36,191 nucleotides of DNA from Proteobacteria bacterium UBA664 (GTDB lineage Bacteria > Pseudomonadota > Gammaproteobacteria > UBA7966). Position 1 is the stretch's first letter; the number at the start of each line of letters is the position of its first letter. Of the stretch, positions 28,598-36,191 are shown piece by piece. The stretch spans positions 1 to 36,191 of the forward strand of contig DBNU01000066.1 of the NCBI GenBank assembly GCA_002299125.1, written 5' to 3'. The translations under genes and the position numbers were made by a program. The notes beneath the pieces were generated by a model, which was given only the letters and a program-made list of their open reading frames with translations, had not been told where the DNA came from and did no database searches.

Positions 28598-30127
28598 ATG
28601 GAAGCCCCGCCCCGCACAACCGAAGGAACGGCCAGCGTGACGCAGGAACGCGAACAGGCGCTGCAACACCAGCTCATTCGGGAACGCTCTGCGCGCCGGC
28701 AGGCTGAAGCGTTGCTCGGACGCAAGACCCACGCACTCTATCAGGCCAACGAGGTACTTCAGCGCACCCTCAGCGACCTCGAGGGCACAATCTCCGAGCG
28801 CACCCGCACCCTCGCCCGAACCCTGGTAGACCTGCGTGGCCTGGCCTACTTCGACGGCCTCACCGGTGCCGCCAATCGGCGTCTCTATCGGGAGCGGCTC
28901 GCCATGGCCCTGGCCGAGGCCCGTCACGGGAATCGACTGGCCTTGCTGTGCATCGATCTGGACGATTTCAAGCACGTCAACGACTGTTACGGCCACCATG
29001 CCGGCGATGAAATCCTGCGGCGTCTGGCCAATCGTCTGCGCGACGGTCTCGGCAGTGGTGACACGATTGCACGGCTGGCCGGGGACCAGTTCGGGGTGCT
29101 GCTGACCGGCGCGAACTCGCCCGAGGCCGTACTGCGCACGGCCGAGAACCTGCGCTCACGCGTGGCCGAAGCCATCTACCCGACGGATCCGGGCGTGCCG
29201 ATCGTCGTGCGCTGCAGTATCGGCATCGCCCAATATCCAGAACACGGCGAGAACGCGGACGCCCTTACTTCGGCGGCGGATACCGCCATGTACCAGGCCA
29301 AGCGGAGCGGCAAGGACTGCACCGTCCGCTACGACGCCCTGCTGGGTCAGGTGCAACGCCAGCAGTTCGAACTCGAACAGGCGCTGTGGGCCGCCATCGC
29401 CGACGAGCAGTTCGAATTGTACTACCAGCCGAAGATCACCCTCGAAGGGGATACCCGCCGTACGGTGGGTTTCGAGGCCCTGCTGCGCTGGCAGCATCCA
29501 CGCCGCGGGTTGCTGGAGCCAGCCGACTTCATCCCTTTCGCCGAGTCGCGCCGGCTCATCGTGCCGCTTGGCGAGTGGGTACTCCATCGTGCCTGTCGTG
29601 ATGCCCGCGCGCTGCTCGATGCGGGCCTCGAATTTGGCACCATTTCCATCAACGTCACGGCGCGTCAGGTGGCCTACCCCGGCTTCATCCGACAGGTGGA
29701 GGCGGCCCTTGGGCAGGCTGCGCTGCCCGCCTGCCGCTTGCAGCTCGAGATCACGGAATCCGTTTTGATCGATGACACTGCCCGCGCGCTGGAACTGTTC
29801 GACGCCCTGCAGGACTTGGGTGTACGCGTCTGCCTGGACGACTTCGGCACGCGGCATGCGTCCTTCGGTTACCTGCGCCGCTTCAGTTTCGACGTACTCA
29901 AGATCGATCGCAGCTTCATCGACCGCCTGCCCGATGACCCAATCAATGTGGCGATCATCGAAAGCATCCTGCCGATCGCGGAAAAGCTCGGCATGACGAC
30001 CGTGGTGGAAGGGGTCGAAACGCCGACGCAATTGGAGTTTCTGCGTGCACGCGGCTGCCACACCTTTCAAGGCTTCCTGTTTGCGCGCCCGATGCCCTTG
30101 CCCGAGGCGTGCGCCTATCTCGCGTAA
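28598..30127 (+). CDS. GGDEF-EAL c-di-GMP protein 2 (degenerate GGDEF, intact EAL)
   Basis: Protein of 509 aa, paralogous to the gene at 26488. The coiled-coil N-terminus (about 25-80; ERSARRQAEALLGRKTHAL) precedes GGDEF (about 83-245) and EAL (about 265-505). The cyclase signature is AGDQF (161-165): the metal/GTP glutamate is Gln, and the I-site position reads GSGD, so cyclase activity should be lost. The EAL domain has all usual catalytic residues: Glu293 (FEALLRW), Asn352, Glu384 and Glu387 (LEITES), Asp414-Asp415 (DDFG), Lys435 (LKIDRSF), Glu471 (VEGVET) and Gln491. Probably a c-di-GMP phosphodiesterase with the GGDEF domain perhaps sensing GTP. An alternative GTG start at 28637 has a better AAGGA site. 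Confidence 0.9.
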   Translation: MEAPPRTTEGTASVTQEREQALQHQLIRERSARRQAEALLGRKTHALYQANEVLQRTLSDLEGTISERTRTLARTLVDLRGLAYFDGLTGAANRRLYRERLAMALAEARHGNRLALLCIDLDDFKHVNDCYGHHAGDEILRRLANRLRDGLGSGDTIARLAGDQFGVLLTGANSPEAVLRTAENLRSRVAEAIYPTDPGVPIVVRCSIGIAQYPEHGENADALTSAADTAMYQAKRSGKDCTVRYDALLGQVQRQQFELEQALWAAIADEQFELYYQPKITLEGDTRRTVGFEALLRWQHPRRGLLEPADFIPFAESRRLIVPLGEWVLHRACRDARALLDAGLEFGTISINVTARQVAYPGFIRQVEAALGQAALPACRLQLEITESVLIDDTARALELFDALQDLGVRVCLDDFGTRHASFGYLRRFSFDVLKIDRSFIDRLPDDPINVAIIESILPIAEKLGMTTVVEGVETPTQLEFLRARGCHTFQGFLFARPMPLPEACAYLA

Positions 30128-30238
30128 ACGGGGCAGCGAAGTCCGCGAGCACCGGGGGACAGGGCGGCGATGCAAGACCCAATCAGATCCCTTCCGGTCG
30201 CGAGAAGTCTGGCACAAGCGCTCGCGTCGCCACTGCGG

Positions 30239-31012
30239 TCAACCGGTGCCGGCGTCGCGAGATTCGACTGGTGCTTGCCATCCGCTACGCGAGCTGCCGG
30301 GAGACGGTTGTGCCACGGGCAGGAGCGGTGGGCGACGGCGTGTCCGCCCCTGCAGCGGAATGACCGCGCCGGCGGACTTGCGCGCCAGCAGGATGTAATT
30401 ACAGCCGATGGCCGGCATGAGACGCCGGCCCAGTCCCTCGACCAGACGCGACCAACGATTGCCCGCCACATCGAAACCGTTCGGCCGGAAAAAGAGACAT
30501 CGCGCCTCGACTACCTCAAAGCCGAGCAGCTCCAGCCATTCACAGAGCCGTGCCAGCGACAGGAAGCGACCATTCCAGGGCGGACGTCGCCAGAGGGCCA
30601 GCGGCATGCGGCCCAGCCCCGCCAGGCTCCAGGGACTGAAGCCGGTGAGCAGCAGGTGGCCTCCGTTTACCAGCACCCGCTCGCACTCGCGCAGGCAGCC
30701 CTGCGGATCGGGCGTGAACTCCAGCAGGTGTGGAAGCAGGAGCACGTCGATGGTGTCGTTGGCGATCGGCAGATATTCGGCATCGCACGCGGCCACGCCG
30801 GATCCAGGCAAGCCTGTCCCCGCCTCACCGCCGCAGTCGAGGACTACCCGGTGACGGATCCGTGAGCTGGCGCTGAGATCGCGGCCGGGGATGGCACCGA
30901 CCTGCAGGAGATGGAAACCGAACAGGTCGGGCAGAAGGCGATCGAACTCAGCCCGTTCCACATCCAGCAGCAAGGACCCAGGCCAGCGCGACAGCCACTC
31001 TGCGAGTCTCAT
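30239..31012 (-). CDS. SAM-dependent methyltransferase, YafS-type
   Basis: Class I methyltransferase-like protein of 257 aa. It shows a degraded glycine motif region (VVLDCGGEAGTG), an acidic DAEYLPIANDTIDVLLLPH segment, then LRECERVLVNGGHLLLTGFSPWS and GRFLSLARLCEWLELLGFEV, typical of the family encoded between gloB and rnhA in gammaproteobacteria (YafS in E. coli). The substrate is not known. The last 40 residues are Pro/Arg/Ser-rich and exceed the usual family end. The ATG at 31012 gives the standard MRLAEWLSRWPG start. It is convergent with the second GGDEF-EAL gene. Confidence 0.85.
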   Translation of the reverse strand: MRLAEWLSRWPGSLLLDVERAEFDRLLPDLFGFHLLQVGAIPGRDLSASSRIRHRVVLDCGGEAGTGLPGSGVAACDAEYLPIANDTIDVLLLPHLLEFTPDPQGCLRECERVLVNGGHLLLTGFSPWSLAGLGRMPLALWRRPPWNGRFLSLARLCEWLELLGFEVVEARCLFFRPNGFDVAGNRWSRLVEGLGRRLMPAIGCNYILLARKSAGAVIPLQGRTRRRPPLLPVAQPSPGSSRSGWQAPVESRDAGTG

Positions 31013-31458
31013 GGGCCGGGCGTGCAGCGTCCTGCCGCGGGTGTTCGTGGGGCTGGGGAGTCAAGCAGAAACCCTGCCGTGCGTCGCATGGAACCTATTT
31101 CTCGCTGGGTGATGACACCCCCTGCGGGGCTGGTCGGTGGAGCAAAACGGGATTGCTGTTTCATTGGGCCGGTTGTAACACGAGCGTTGCGGCCGCGCGC
31201 CCTGCCGGACGCGACCCCTGGGCGCCGTGTCGGGAGCCGCTGGGGCGGAGCGAGGATACTTTGAGTGCCACCCGAGGACACTCTGTGGCAGGTCTTGCAG
31301 GAGCAACCGCCTGGCCGGGCCAGCACCCCGGCAGTCGGGCGACGCGCGGAAAGCGGAACCGGTTCGCAGCGTCGCCCCCGCCCTTGCGGCAGCATGGGCC
31401 GCTGTGCTGACCTGCCGCACCGCTCTTCGATCCAATCGCCCCGCCCCACCCGATCCAC
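31013..31458. other. Intergenic region between the methyltransferase and gloB
   Basis: 446 bases between divergent genes with no recognisable gene. The part at 31130-31190 is slightly AT-richer and could hold promoters, but no good -35/-10 pair was found. A 6-bp inverted repeat (tgccac/gtggca) occurs near 31266-31290. Confidence 0.4.
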
Positions 31459-32259
31459 ATGCAGAATCCCGCGCCCTTCTCGATCCACCCCATCCCCGTC
31501 CTGCGCGACAACTACGTCTGGGTGATCGGCATCCGGGACGACCCGCGCGTCGTAGTGGTGGATCCCGGCGAAGCGGATCCCGTGCTCGACTGGCTCGGCG
31601 CGCGAGGGGCCCGCCTCGTCGCCCAGATCGTGACCCACCACCACCGCGACCACACCGCTGGTCTGGCCCGTCTGCGGGCCGAGACGGGGGCGCCGGTCCT
31701 CGCGCCCGCAGGCGAGTACATCAGCCCCTGCGACCGGGCGGTCGCGGCCGGCGAGCGCATCGCCCTGTTGGACGGTGCACTGCTCCTGGAGGCCATCGCG
31801 GTACCCGGGCACACACTCGGGGCACTCGCCTGGCTTGGACCGGGTTTCGTATGCACCGGTGACACACTCTTCGCCGCCGGTTGCGGCCGCCTCTTTGAGG
31901 GCACGCCAGCGGCGATGCACGCCTCACTGCAGCGACTGGCGGCACTGCCGGCTGAACTCCAGGTACTGTGCGGTCACGAGTACACATTGGCGAACCTGGC
32001 CTTTGCCGGTGTCGTTGAACCGCACAACCCGGCCCTGCCCGCCGCGGTCGCGCGCGCTCGGCAGCGCCTCGACGCGGGAGTTCCCAGCCTGCCGACGACC
32101 ATCGCCGAGGAACGCGCGGTGAACCCTTTTCTGCGTACCGGACACGCCGAGGTACGTGTAGCGGCCGAGGCCCGCGCCGGCCGGACGCTGCCGGATGAGG
32201 CGGCCGTCTTCGCCACCCTGCGCGCCTGGAAAGACACCTTCACGCCCCCCTCGGAGTGA
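31459..32259 (+). CDS. gloB: Hydroxyacylglutathione hydrolase (glyoxalase II)
   Basis: Metallo-beta-lactamase-fold enzyme of 266 aa that hydrolyses S-lactoylglutathione, the second step of methylglyoxal detoxification. Metal ligands: THHHRDH (59-65), HT in VPGHTLGALAW, Asp in CTGDTLFAAGCGRLFEG, and His in CGHEYTLANL; NPFLRT near the C-terminus is the glyoxalase II tail. The ATG at 31459 gives an N-terminus like E. coli GloB. A hairpin follows the stop, and mltD begins 126 bases downstream, as in many gammaproteobacteria. Confidence 0.96.
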   Translation: MQNPAPFSIHPIPVLRDNYVWVIGIRDDPRVVVVDPGEADPVLDWLGARGARLVAQIVTHHHRDHTAGLARLRAETGAPVLAPAGEYISPCDRAVAAGERIALLDGALLLEAIAVPGHTLGALAWLGPGFVCTGDTLFAAGCGRLFEGTPAAMHASLQRLAALPAELQVLCGHEYTLANLAFAGVVEPHNPALPAAVARARQRLDAGVPSLPTTIAEERAVNPFLRTGHAEVRVAAEARAGRTLPDEAAVFATLRAWKDTFTPPSE

Positions 32260-32269
32260 TCATCTCCCC

Positions 32270-32309
32270 CCGGTCAGCACGGGCCCGGATGCCGGGGCCG
32301 ACTGACCGG
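32270..32309 (+). terminator. Stem-loop between gloB and mltD
   Basis: Perfect 8-bp outer stem (ccggtcag/ctgaccgg) enclosing a second, bulged GC stem (ggcccgg/ccggggcc), 10 bases after the gloB stop. No T-run. Probable partial or full terminator of gloB. Confidence 0.5.
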
Positions 32310-32384
32310 TGAACGTCTCTGGGCGACAACACGCTGTTTCCGGCCGGGTTGACCGCGGCGGGTTGGGGTCCATACCATCCGCCC

Positions 32385-34106
32385 ATGAACGGCCTCGCCT
32401 ACGCTGCAGCCGCACTTCTCGCGGCGCTCCTCTCCGGCTGTGCCCAGTTGACCGCCCTTCAGGAGCGGGACGGGGCAGCCGCCACCAGTCTGGCCCGCGA
32501 GGCGCTCGAGCGCCCCGCGCCCATGCGTCTGCAGCGTGAGACCACGCCAGCGGGGTCGGTCGCGGAGGAGCCCTTCCGGATCGAGGGGACACACGCCGAC
32601 CTCTGGGAGCGACTGCGTGCCGGCTTCCGTCTGGACACGGGCCCGGACGAAGGCGTGGCCGGTGAGCTGGCCTTTTACAGCGGCAACGGCGATTTCGTGC
32701 GGCGCGCACTCGAGCGGGGTCGACCCTACCTGCATCACATCGTCGAGCGGCTCGACCGCCGCGGCCTGCCGCTGGAGCTGGCGCTGTTGCCCGTGGTCGA
32801 GAGCGCCTTCCAGCCAACAGCGTACTCCCGGGCCAAGGCAGCCGGCCTCTGGCAATTCATTCCGGCGACTGGTAAACGCTTCGGTCTCCCCCAGAACGGG
32901 CGCTACGACGGCCGCCGCGACGTGGTCGCCTCCACCGAGGCGGCACTCGATTACCTGAGTGAACTGAATGCCCGTTTCGGTGGCGACTGGCCGCTCGCCC
33001 TCGCCGCCTACAACTGGGGCGAGCGCAATGTGGAGCGCGCCATGGAGGCCAATCGGGAGGCCGGACGGTCGACCGACTACTGGTCGCTCAAGCTGCCGCG
33101 CGAGACCCGCGCCTACGTCCCACGCCTGCTCGCGGTCGTGCGCATGCTCAAGGACCCGAAGCAATACGCGCTCAACCTCGAGCCGCTGCCAAATCGCCCC
33201 TATTTTGCTGCCGTGGAGGTCCCGCGGGACGTCCGTCTGGGCGATGTCGCCCGGCAACTGGGGCTTGAGGCTGCCGAGATCGAACGCCTGAATCCGGGCT
33301 ACCGCCACGGCGTCACCGGTGGTGGGTCGCACGCCATCGCCGTGCCGGTGACACATGCCCCGACACTGTTGACCCAAATGGATACCCTGGCCGCGGCGAA
33401 GGTTGCGGTAGCCACGCTCGAGCCTGGCGAGGGAACACCCCGCGTCCGCGAGAACTACCGCGTCCGCAAGGGCGATACGTTGGGCGGCATCGCCGGGCGC
33501 TTCAGTGTGAACGTCACCGACCTGCGCCGCGCCAACGGGCTCGCCGGGAACACCATTCGCGCCGGGCAGCGCTTGTCCATCCCGACCACGGGTGGCAAAG
33601 CCCGCTCGCCTGCGCTCGAAACCCGCCCACCCGCAGCCGAGACACGCGTCGCCTCCCAGGGCTTCCGCGGGGGCAAGCGTGGGACACCCGCCGAGGCCCG
33701 CCTGCACACGGTGGCCCGCGGCGACACCCTGTGGCAGGTCTCACGTCGCTACCAGATGCCGGTCGAGGACCTCGCAGCGCTCAACGGCCTGGCCCGCTCG
33801 GCCGTGCTTGCACCCGGACAGAAACTCGTGGTCGCGAAGGCTGACCCGGCAGCCACTCCCTCCGCCGGTGGCGCGGCGAAGGCAGTACGTGAGCCCGCGC
33901 AGTCCACCGCCAGTGGCGCGCAGAAGAACAAGACGCCGAAGCAGGCGCAGACCTACGTCGTGCGTGCGGGTGATTCGCTCTGGACCATCGCCCGTCGCTT
34001 CGATGTCCGGGTGGAAGATCTCAAGCTCTGGAATCGGATCGGGCGCAAGTCGCAGTTGGCCGTGGGAAAGAGTCTGGTGGTCGCCGCCCCCGACAGAGGT
34101 ACCTGA
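32385..34106 (+). CDS. mltD: Membrane-bound lytic murein transglycosylase D
   Basis: Lipoprotein of 573 aa with lipobox LLSGC (Cys19). The lytic transglycosylase domain (about 75-300) has the catalytic Glu139 in VVESAF, then SRAKAAGLWQFIPATGKRFG and LALAAYNWGERNV. Three clear LysM domains follow (about 357-402, 435-480, 522-567; RVRKGDTL, TVARGDTLWQV, VVRAGDSLWTI), after an earlier degenerate LysM-like stretch. It cleaves glycan strands to 1,6-anhydromuropeptides at the outer membrane. The ATG at 32385 is chosen so that the signal peptide starts MNGLAYAAAALL; the open frame extends 12 codons further upstream without a signal. Confidence 0.95.
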   Translation: MNGLAYAAAALLAALLSGCAQLTALQERDGAAATSLAREALERPAPMRLQRETTPAGSVAEEPFRIEGTHADLWERLRAGFRLDTGPDEGVAGELAFYSGNGDFVRRALERGRPYLHHIVERLDRRGLPLELALLPVVESAFQPTAYSRAKAAGLWQFIPATGKRFGLPQNGRYDGRRDVVASTEAALDYLSELNARFGGDWPLALAAYNWGERNVERAMEANREAGRSTDYWSLKLPRETRAYVPRLLAVVRMLKDPKQYALNLEPLPNRPYFAAVEVPRDVRLGDVARQLGLEAAEIERLNPGYRHGVTGGGSHAIAVPVTHAPTLLTQMDTLAAAKVAVATLEPGEGTPRVRENYRVRKGDTLGGIAGRFSVNVTDLRRANGLAGNTIRAGQRLSIPTTGGKARSPALETRPPAAETRVASQGFRGGKRGTPAEARLHTVARGDTLWQVSRRYQMPVEDLAALNGLARSAVLAPGQKLVVAKADPAATPSAGGAAKAVREPAQSTASGAQKNKTPKQAQTYVVRAGDSLWTIARRFDVRVEDLKLWNRIGRKSQLAVGKSLVVAAPDRGT

Positions 34107-34248
34107 GGAATACGCCGCATTGCCACCGCCCCCGGCTGTCCGGTCGGGAATGTGCCTCTCGCGCCATCGACGTCCCGCCCCCCTGCCCTGCCCCGTGCGG
34201 CGTAGGCTGGCCGGCTTCCCGCCCGTGGCTGACCACCGGACACAACGC

Positions 34249-34665
34249 ATGCCGCGCCTGTCCCGGCCCATCGACGGCCCCATCCTTCTCGCCCTGTTCG
34301 CCGCCGGTCTGGCGACCGGCCTCGGGCTTGCGGCCCTGCTCCTGCCACCCCCGGGGGACGTCGACCCCCTGCCGGACGCACGCGAGGCGGGCCTCACTGC
34401 GGCCTGGCTCGCCTTCGGCTTCTGCGCTCAAGGACTTTTCATGGCGCGCATGCTCTGCCAGTGGCTCGCCAGCGAGCGGGCCGGGCGCAGCGTGGTCCCG
34501 GCGGTCTTCTGGTGGTTGTCCCTCGCCGGCGGGCTGATGCTGCTGGTGTACTTCCTCAGGCGCGGAGATCCGGTGGGCGTCTGGGGACAGCTTCTCGGGG
34601 TGGCCGTTTACGTCCGCAACATCGCCCTCATGCAGCGGGACGCGGATTCAGGTGCTTCTGGTTGA
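34249..34665 (+). CDS. LABN-domain (lipid A biosynthesis N-terminal-like) membrane protein
   Basis: Small membrane protein of 138 aa. Helices lie at about 11-33, 50-68, 83-101 and 112-127. FMARMLCQWLASERAGRSVV and a VPAVFWWLSLAGGLMLLVYF stretch are diagnostic of the LABN domain, found fused to LpxB in some species and otherwise next to dolichyl-phosphate-mannose-type glycosyltransferases. Its function is not established; a role in lipid-linked sugar export or modification is inferred from that association. The start at 34249 gives a normal-length domain; no strong ribosome-binding site is visible. Its 3' end overlaps the convergent glycosyltransferase by 18 bases. Confidence 0.82.
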   Translation: MPRLSRPIDGPILLALFAAGLATGLGLAALLLPPPGDVDPLPDAREAGLTAAWLAFGFCAQGLFMARMLCQWLASERAGRSVVPAVFWWLSLAGGLMLLVYFLRRGDPVGVWGQLLGVAVYVRNIALMQRDADSGASG

Positions 34666-35442
34666 AGTCCTGGCGGCAGCGCTCGCCTGTGGCGGGCGTA
34701 CCGGCAGTTCCTCCGGCTCGCCCCGCAGGCGGCGCCGGCTGAGCCAGACCACCCCGACGAGATCCACGATCCCCACCCAGAGGCGGTCCAGCACACCGTA
34801 CTTGGAGCGGCCGCTGCGGCGCGGGCGGTGCCGCACCGGCAGAGACAGGACACCATGCCCATGCATCTGCACCAATGCCGGCAGGAATCGGTGCATGTGG
34901 TCGAAGATCGGCAGGGCGAGGAAGGTCGGTCGATGGATGAGCTTGAGCCCGCAGCCCGCGTCCGGCGTCCCATCCCCGAGGACCGCGTGGCGCGCGCAGC
35001 CGGCGACCTGCGACGACCAGCGCTTGAGCACACTATCGCGACGGGCGATCCGATGACCGCACACCAGCCGCACAGTGACAGGTCGAGCCGGATCATCGAG
35101 CCAGGCCAGCAGACGCGGGATATCGACTGGATCGTTCTGGCCATCACCATCGAGCGTGACTATCCACTCGGCGCGCGCGGCGCGGATGCCGGCGACCAGC
35201 GCCGCGCTTTGCCCCGCCCGGTGCCGATGCTGCAGCACCCGCAGATCGGGACGCGACTCCAGCAACCCGGCCAGCAACTCCCCGGTGCCATCGCGACTGC
35301 CATCGTCCACGACGATCACTTCGCCGCCGCGGCCGGTGGGCAGGCGGGTGATGACCTCATCGATGAGCGGGCCGATGTTGTCGCGCTCATCGCAGACGGG
35401 GATGACAACGGACAGATGGGGCTGCAAGACGCCGGGCGTCAT
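34648..35442 (-). CDS. Family 2 glycosyltransferase, polyprenyl-phosphate (DPM1/ArnC-like)
   Basis: GT-A fold glycosyltransferase of 264 aa. SVVIPVCDERDNI opens the domain; VVDDGSRDGT (about 45-53) and LDGDGQNDP (97-105) supply the nucleotide- and metal-binding aspartates; DAGCGLKLIHR and RSKYG lie further on. Only one hydrophobic stretch is seen near the C-terminus (VGIVDLVGVVWL), so it is probably a peripheral or single-helix protein like DPM1 rather than two-helix ArnC. The likely product is a sugar linked to undecaprenyl phosphate. The ATG at 35442 has AGAGGA upstream; the open frame continues 26 codons further without family similarity. It is convergent with the LABN gene. Confidence 0.85.
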   Translation of the reverse strand: MTPGVLQPHLSVVIPVCDERDNIGPLIDEVITRLPTGRGGEVIVVDDGSRDGTGELLAGLLESRPDLRVLQHRHRAGQSAALVAGIRAARAEWIVTLDGDGQNDPVDIPRLLAWLDDPARPVTVRLVCGHRIARRDSVLKRWSSQVAGCARHAVLGDGTPDAGCGLKLIHRPTFLALPIFDHMHRFLPALVQMHGHGVLSLPVRHRPRRSGRSKYGVLDRLWVGIVDLVGVVWLSRRRLRGEPEELPVRPPQASAAARTSTRST

Positions 35443-35495
35443 CGGTTTCCTCTCGCGAACACGCACGTAGGCCCTCCCCGCTGCGGGCCCGTGGT

Positions 35496-36191
35496 TCAAC
35501 CGACACGGGGCCGCTGGCACCGCGCTGACTCGAAGGCGGTCGGGCTGACCCGGGCGATGGCCGTCACAACTGCATTGAAGCAGAACCAGGCACTGGGTCC
35601 GATGCCCGGCACATCGCCGCCATGCTGCATCCAGGGCAACACCGCAGTCGCCACTGGGACCTGTGCCGCCCTGAGTGCGTTGGCCAGTCGCCGCGTGTGC
35701 TCACTGCCGACCAGGGCGTCGTCCACCCCGTGCACCAGCAGCGTGGGTGGCAGACCGGGCCGCACGGCAAGCAGCGGTGAGGCCGCCCTGTAGCGTTCGG
35801 GATACTCCGCCCAGGTGCCGCCCAGATAGTCCACGAGCACGGCACGGGCGTCGAGCAGCCGCCGGTTGAACGGTGCCGTGCCGGCGAAGACCATGTCCGC
35901 CGGGGCATAGACTGCGACCACCAGACGCAGCCCGCAGCCATCGGGGCTGTAGGCGAGCTGGAGCGCGAGCTGGCCGCCGGCAGAGCGTCCGAGTACGTGT
36001 CCGGCTGCGGGATCGAGGCCCAGGCGCGGCGCCTCCCTGCGGATGAAGGCCAGCGCGGCCTGCAGATCCTCGAGCGGCGCGGGATAGCGCCAGGCTGGTG
36101 CCAGGCGATAGTCCACCGCCAGCACGTCGACACCCATCCGGGCCAGCGCGCGATTGAAGCCGCCAGCCTCACGGCGGCTCCCGCCGGACCA
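35496..36191 (-). CDS. Alpha/beta hydrolase, carboxylesterase/BD-FAE-like (5' end outside the window)
   Basis: Partial gene: the frame stays open to the window edge, and WSGGSRREAGGFNRALA before the first internal Met is family-like, so the start lies beyond 36191. Visible elements are VLAVDYRLAPAWRYPAPLED, the nucleophile elbow GHVLGRSAGGQLAL (GxSxG serine), the acid in LLVHGVDDALV and the histidine in WMQHGGD, a complete Ser-Asp-His triad. The fold matches the Hsl/BD-FAE esterase group; the substrate is unknown. It ends 53 bases before the glycosyltransferase start on the same strand, so the two may be co-transcribed. Confidence 0.88.
   Translation of the reverse strand, partial: WSGGSRREAGGFNRALARMGVDVLAVDYRLAPAWRYPAPLEDLQAALAFIRREAPRLGLDPAAGHVLGRSAGGQLALQLAYSPDGCGLRLVVAVYAPADMVFAGTAPFNRRLLDARAVLVDYLGGTWAEYPERYRAASPLLAVRPGLPPTLLVHGVDDALVGSEHTRRLANALRAAQVPVATAVLPWMQHGGDVPGIGPSAWFCFNAVVTAIARVSPTAFESARCQRPRVG

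Overview
The window is high-GC bacterial chromosome, almost certainly from a gammaproteobacterium. Evidence is the surE-pcm-nlpD-rpoS block with a recognisable sigma-38, a long HrpA helicase, a PBP1b-type mrcB, an Fe-type SodB next to a CGFS monothiol glutaredoxin, and the neighbourhood dnaQ-rnhA-methyltransferase / gloB-mltD. Gene content recalls Chromatiales/Xanthomonadales-like lineages, but order and genus cannot be fixed from this sequence. No tRNA, rRNA, CRISPR array, insertion sequence, integrase or phage gene was seen. It reads as core chromosome with a few accessory insertions.

Layout. 1-4609 (+): MoxR ATPase, DUF58 protein and TgpA-type transglutaminase, a tightly packed cell-envelope operon. 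4625-5975 (-): a two-gene overlapping unit, a membrane-anchored protein of unknown function followed by a carboxymuconolactone-decarboxylase/Rieske fusion. 6059-6172: a palindromic repeat element. 6209-10135 (-): hrpA. 10366-13137 (+): a transmembrane PP2C phosphatase/SUMF1 fusion and a YgjP-like zinc protease. 13266-16967 (-): mrcB, a lysine-rich histone-H1-like protein with tandem repeats, and adk. 17246-17626 (+): a small Mth938-domain protein, convergent with rpoS. 17709-23753 (-): argD-argF-surE-pcm-nlpD-rpoS, packed with overlapping or nearly touching genes apart from a 130-base gap before rpoS. 23971-25231: sodB (-) and grxD (+), divergent. 25454-34106: dnaQ (-), rnhA (-), SAM methyltransferase (-), gloB (+) and mltD (+), a conserved gammaproteobacterial neighbourhood into which two plus-strand GGDEF-EAL paralogues are interleaved. 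34249-35442: a LABN-domain membrane protein and a family 2 glycosyltransferase facing each other with overlapping ends. 35496-36191 (-): an alpha/beta hydrolase cut by the window end.

Themes. Several units concern the envelope (MoxR/DUF58/TgpA, MrcB, NlpD, MltD, LABN/glycosyltransferase). Others concern stress and stationary phase (RpoS, Pcm, SurE, SodB, GrxD, histone-like protein) and signalling (PP2C-SUMF1, two c-di-GMP enzymes).

The observations most worth following are: (1) an in-frame insertion of about 25 residues in RpoS, with a C-x5-C-x2-C cluster and an arginine-rich tail, between sigma regions 1.2 and 2; (2) two GGDEF-EAL paralogues whose domains have decayed in opposite ways, one keeping the cyclase motif and the other the phosphodiesterase residues; (3) a PP2C phosphatase joined through a membrane helix to a SUMF1 domain lacking the formylglycine-generating cysteines; (4) a CMD-Rieske fusion lacking the AhpD redox cysteines, overlapping a membrane-anchored partner; and (5) a family of roughly 75-115 bp palindromic elements with GTCATCCC-type ends.
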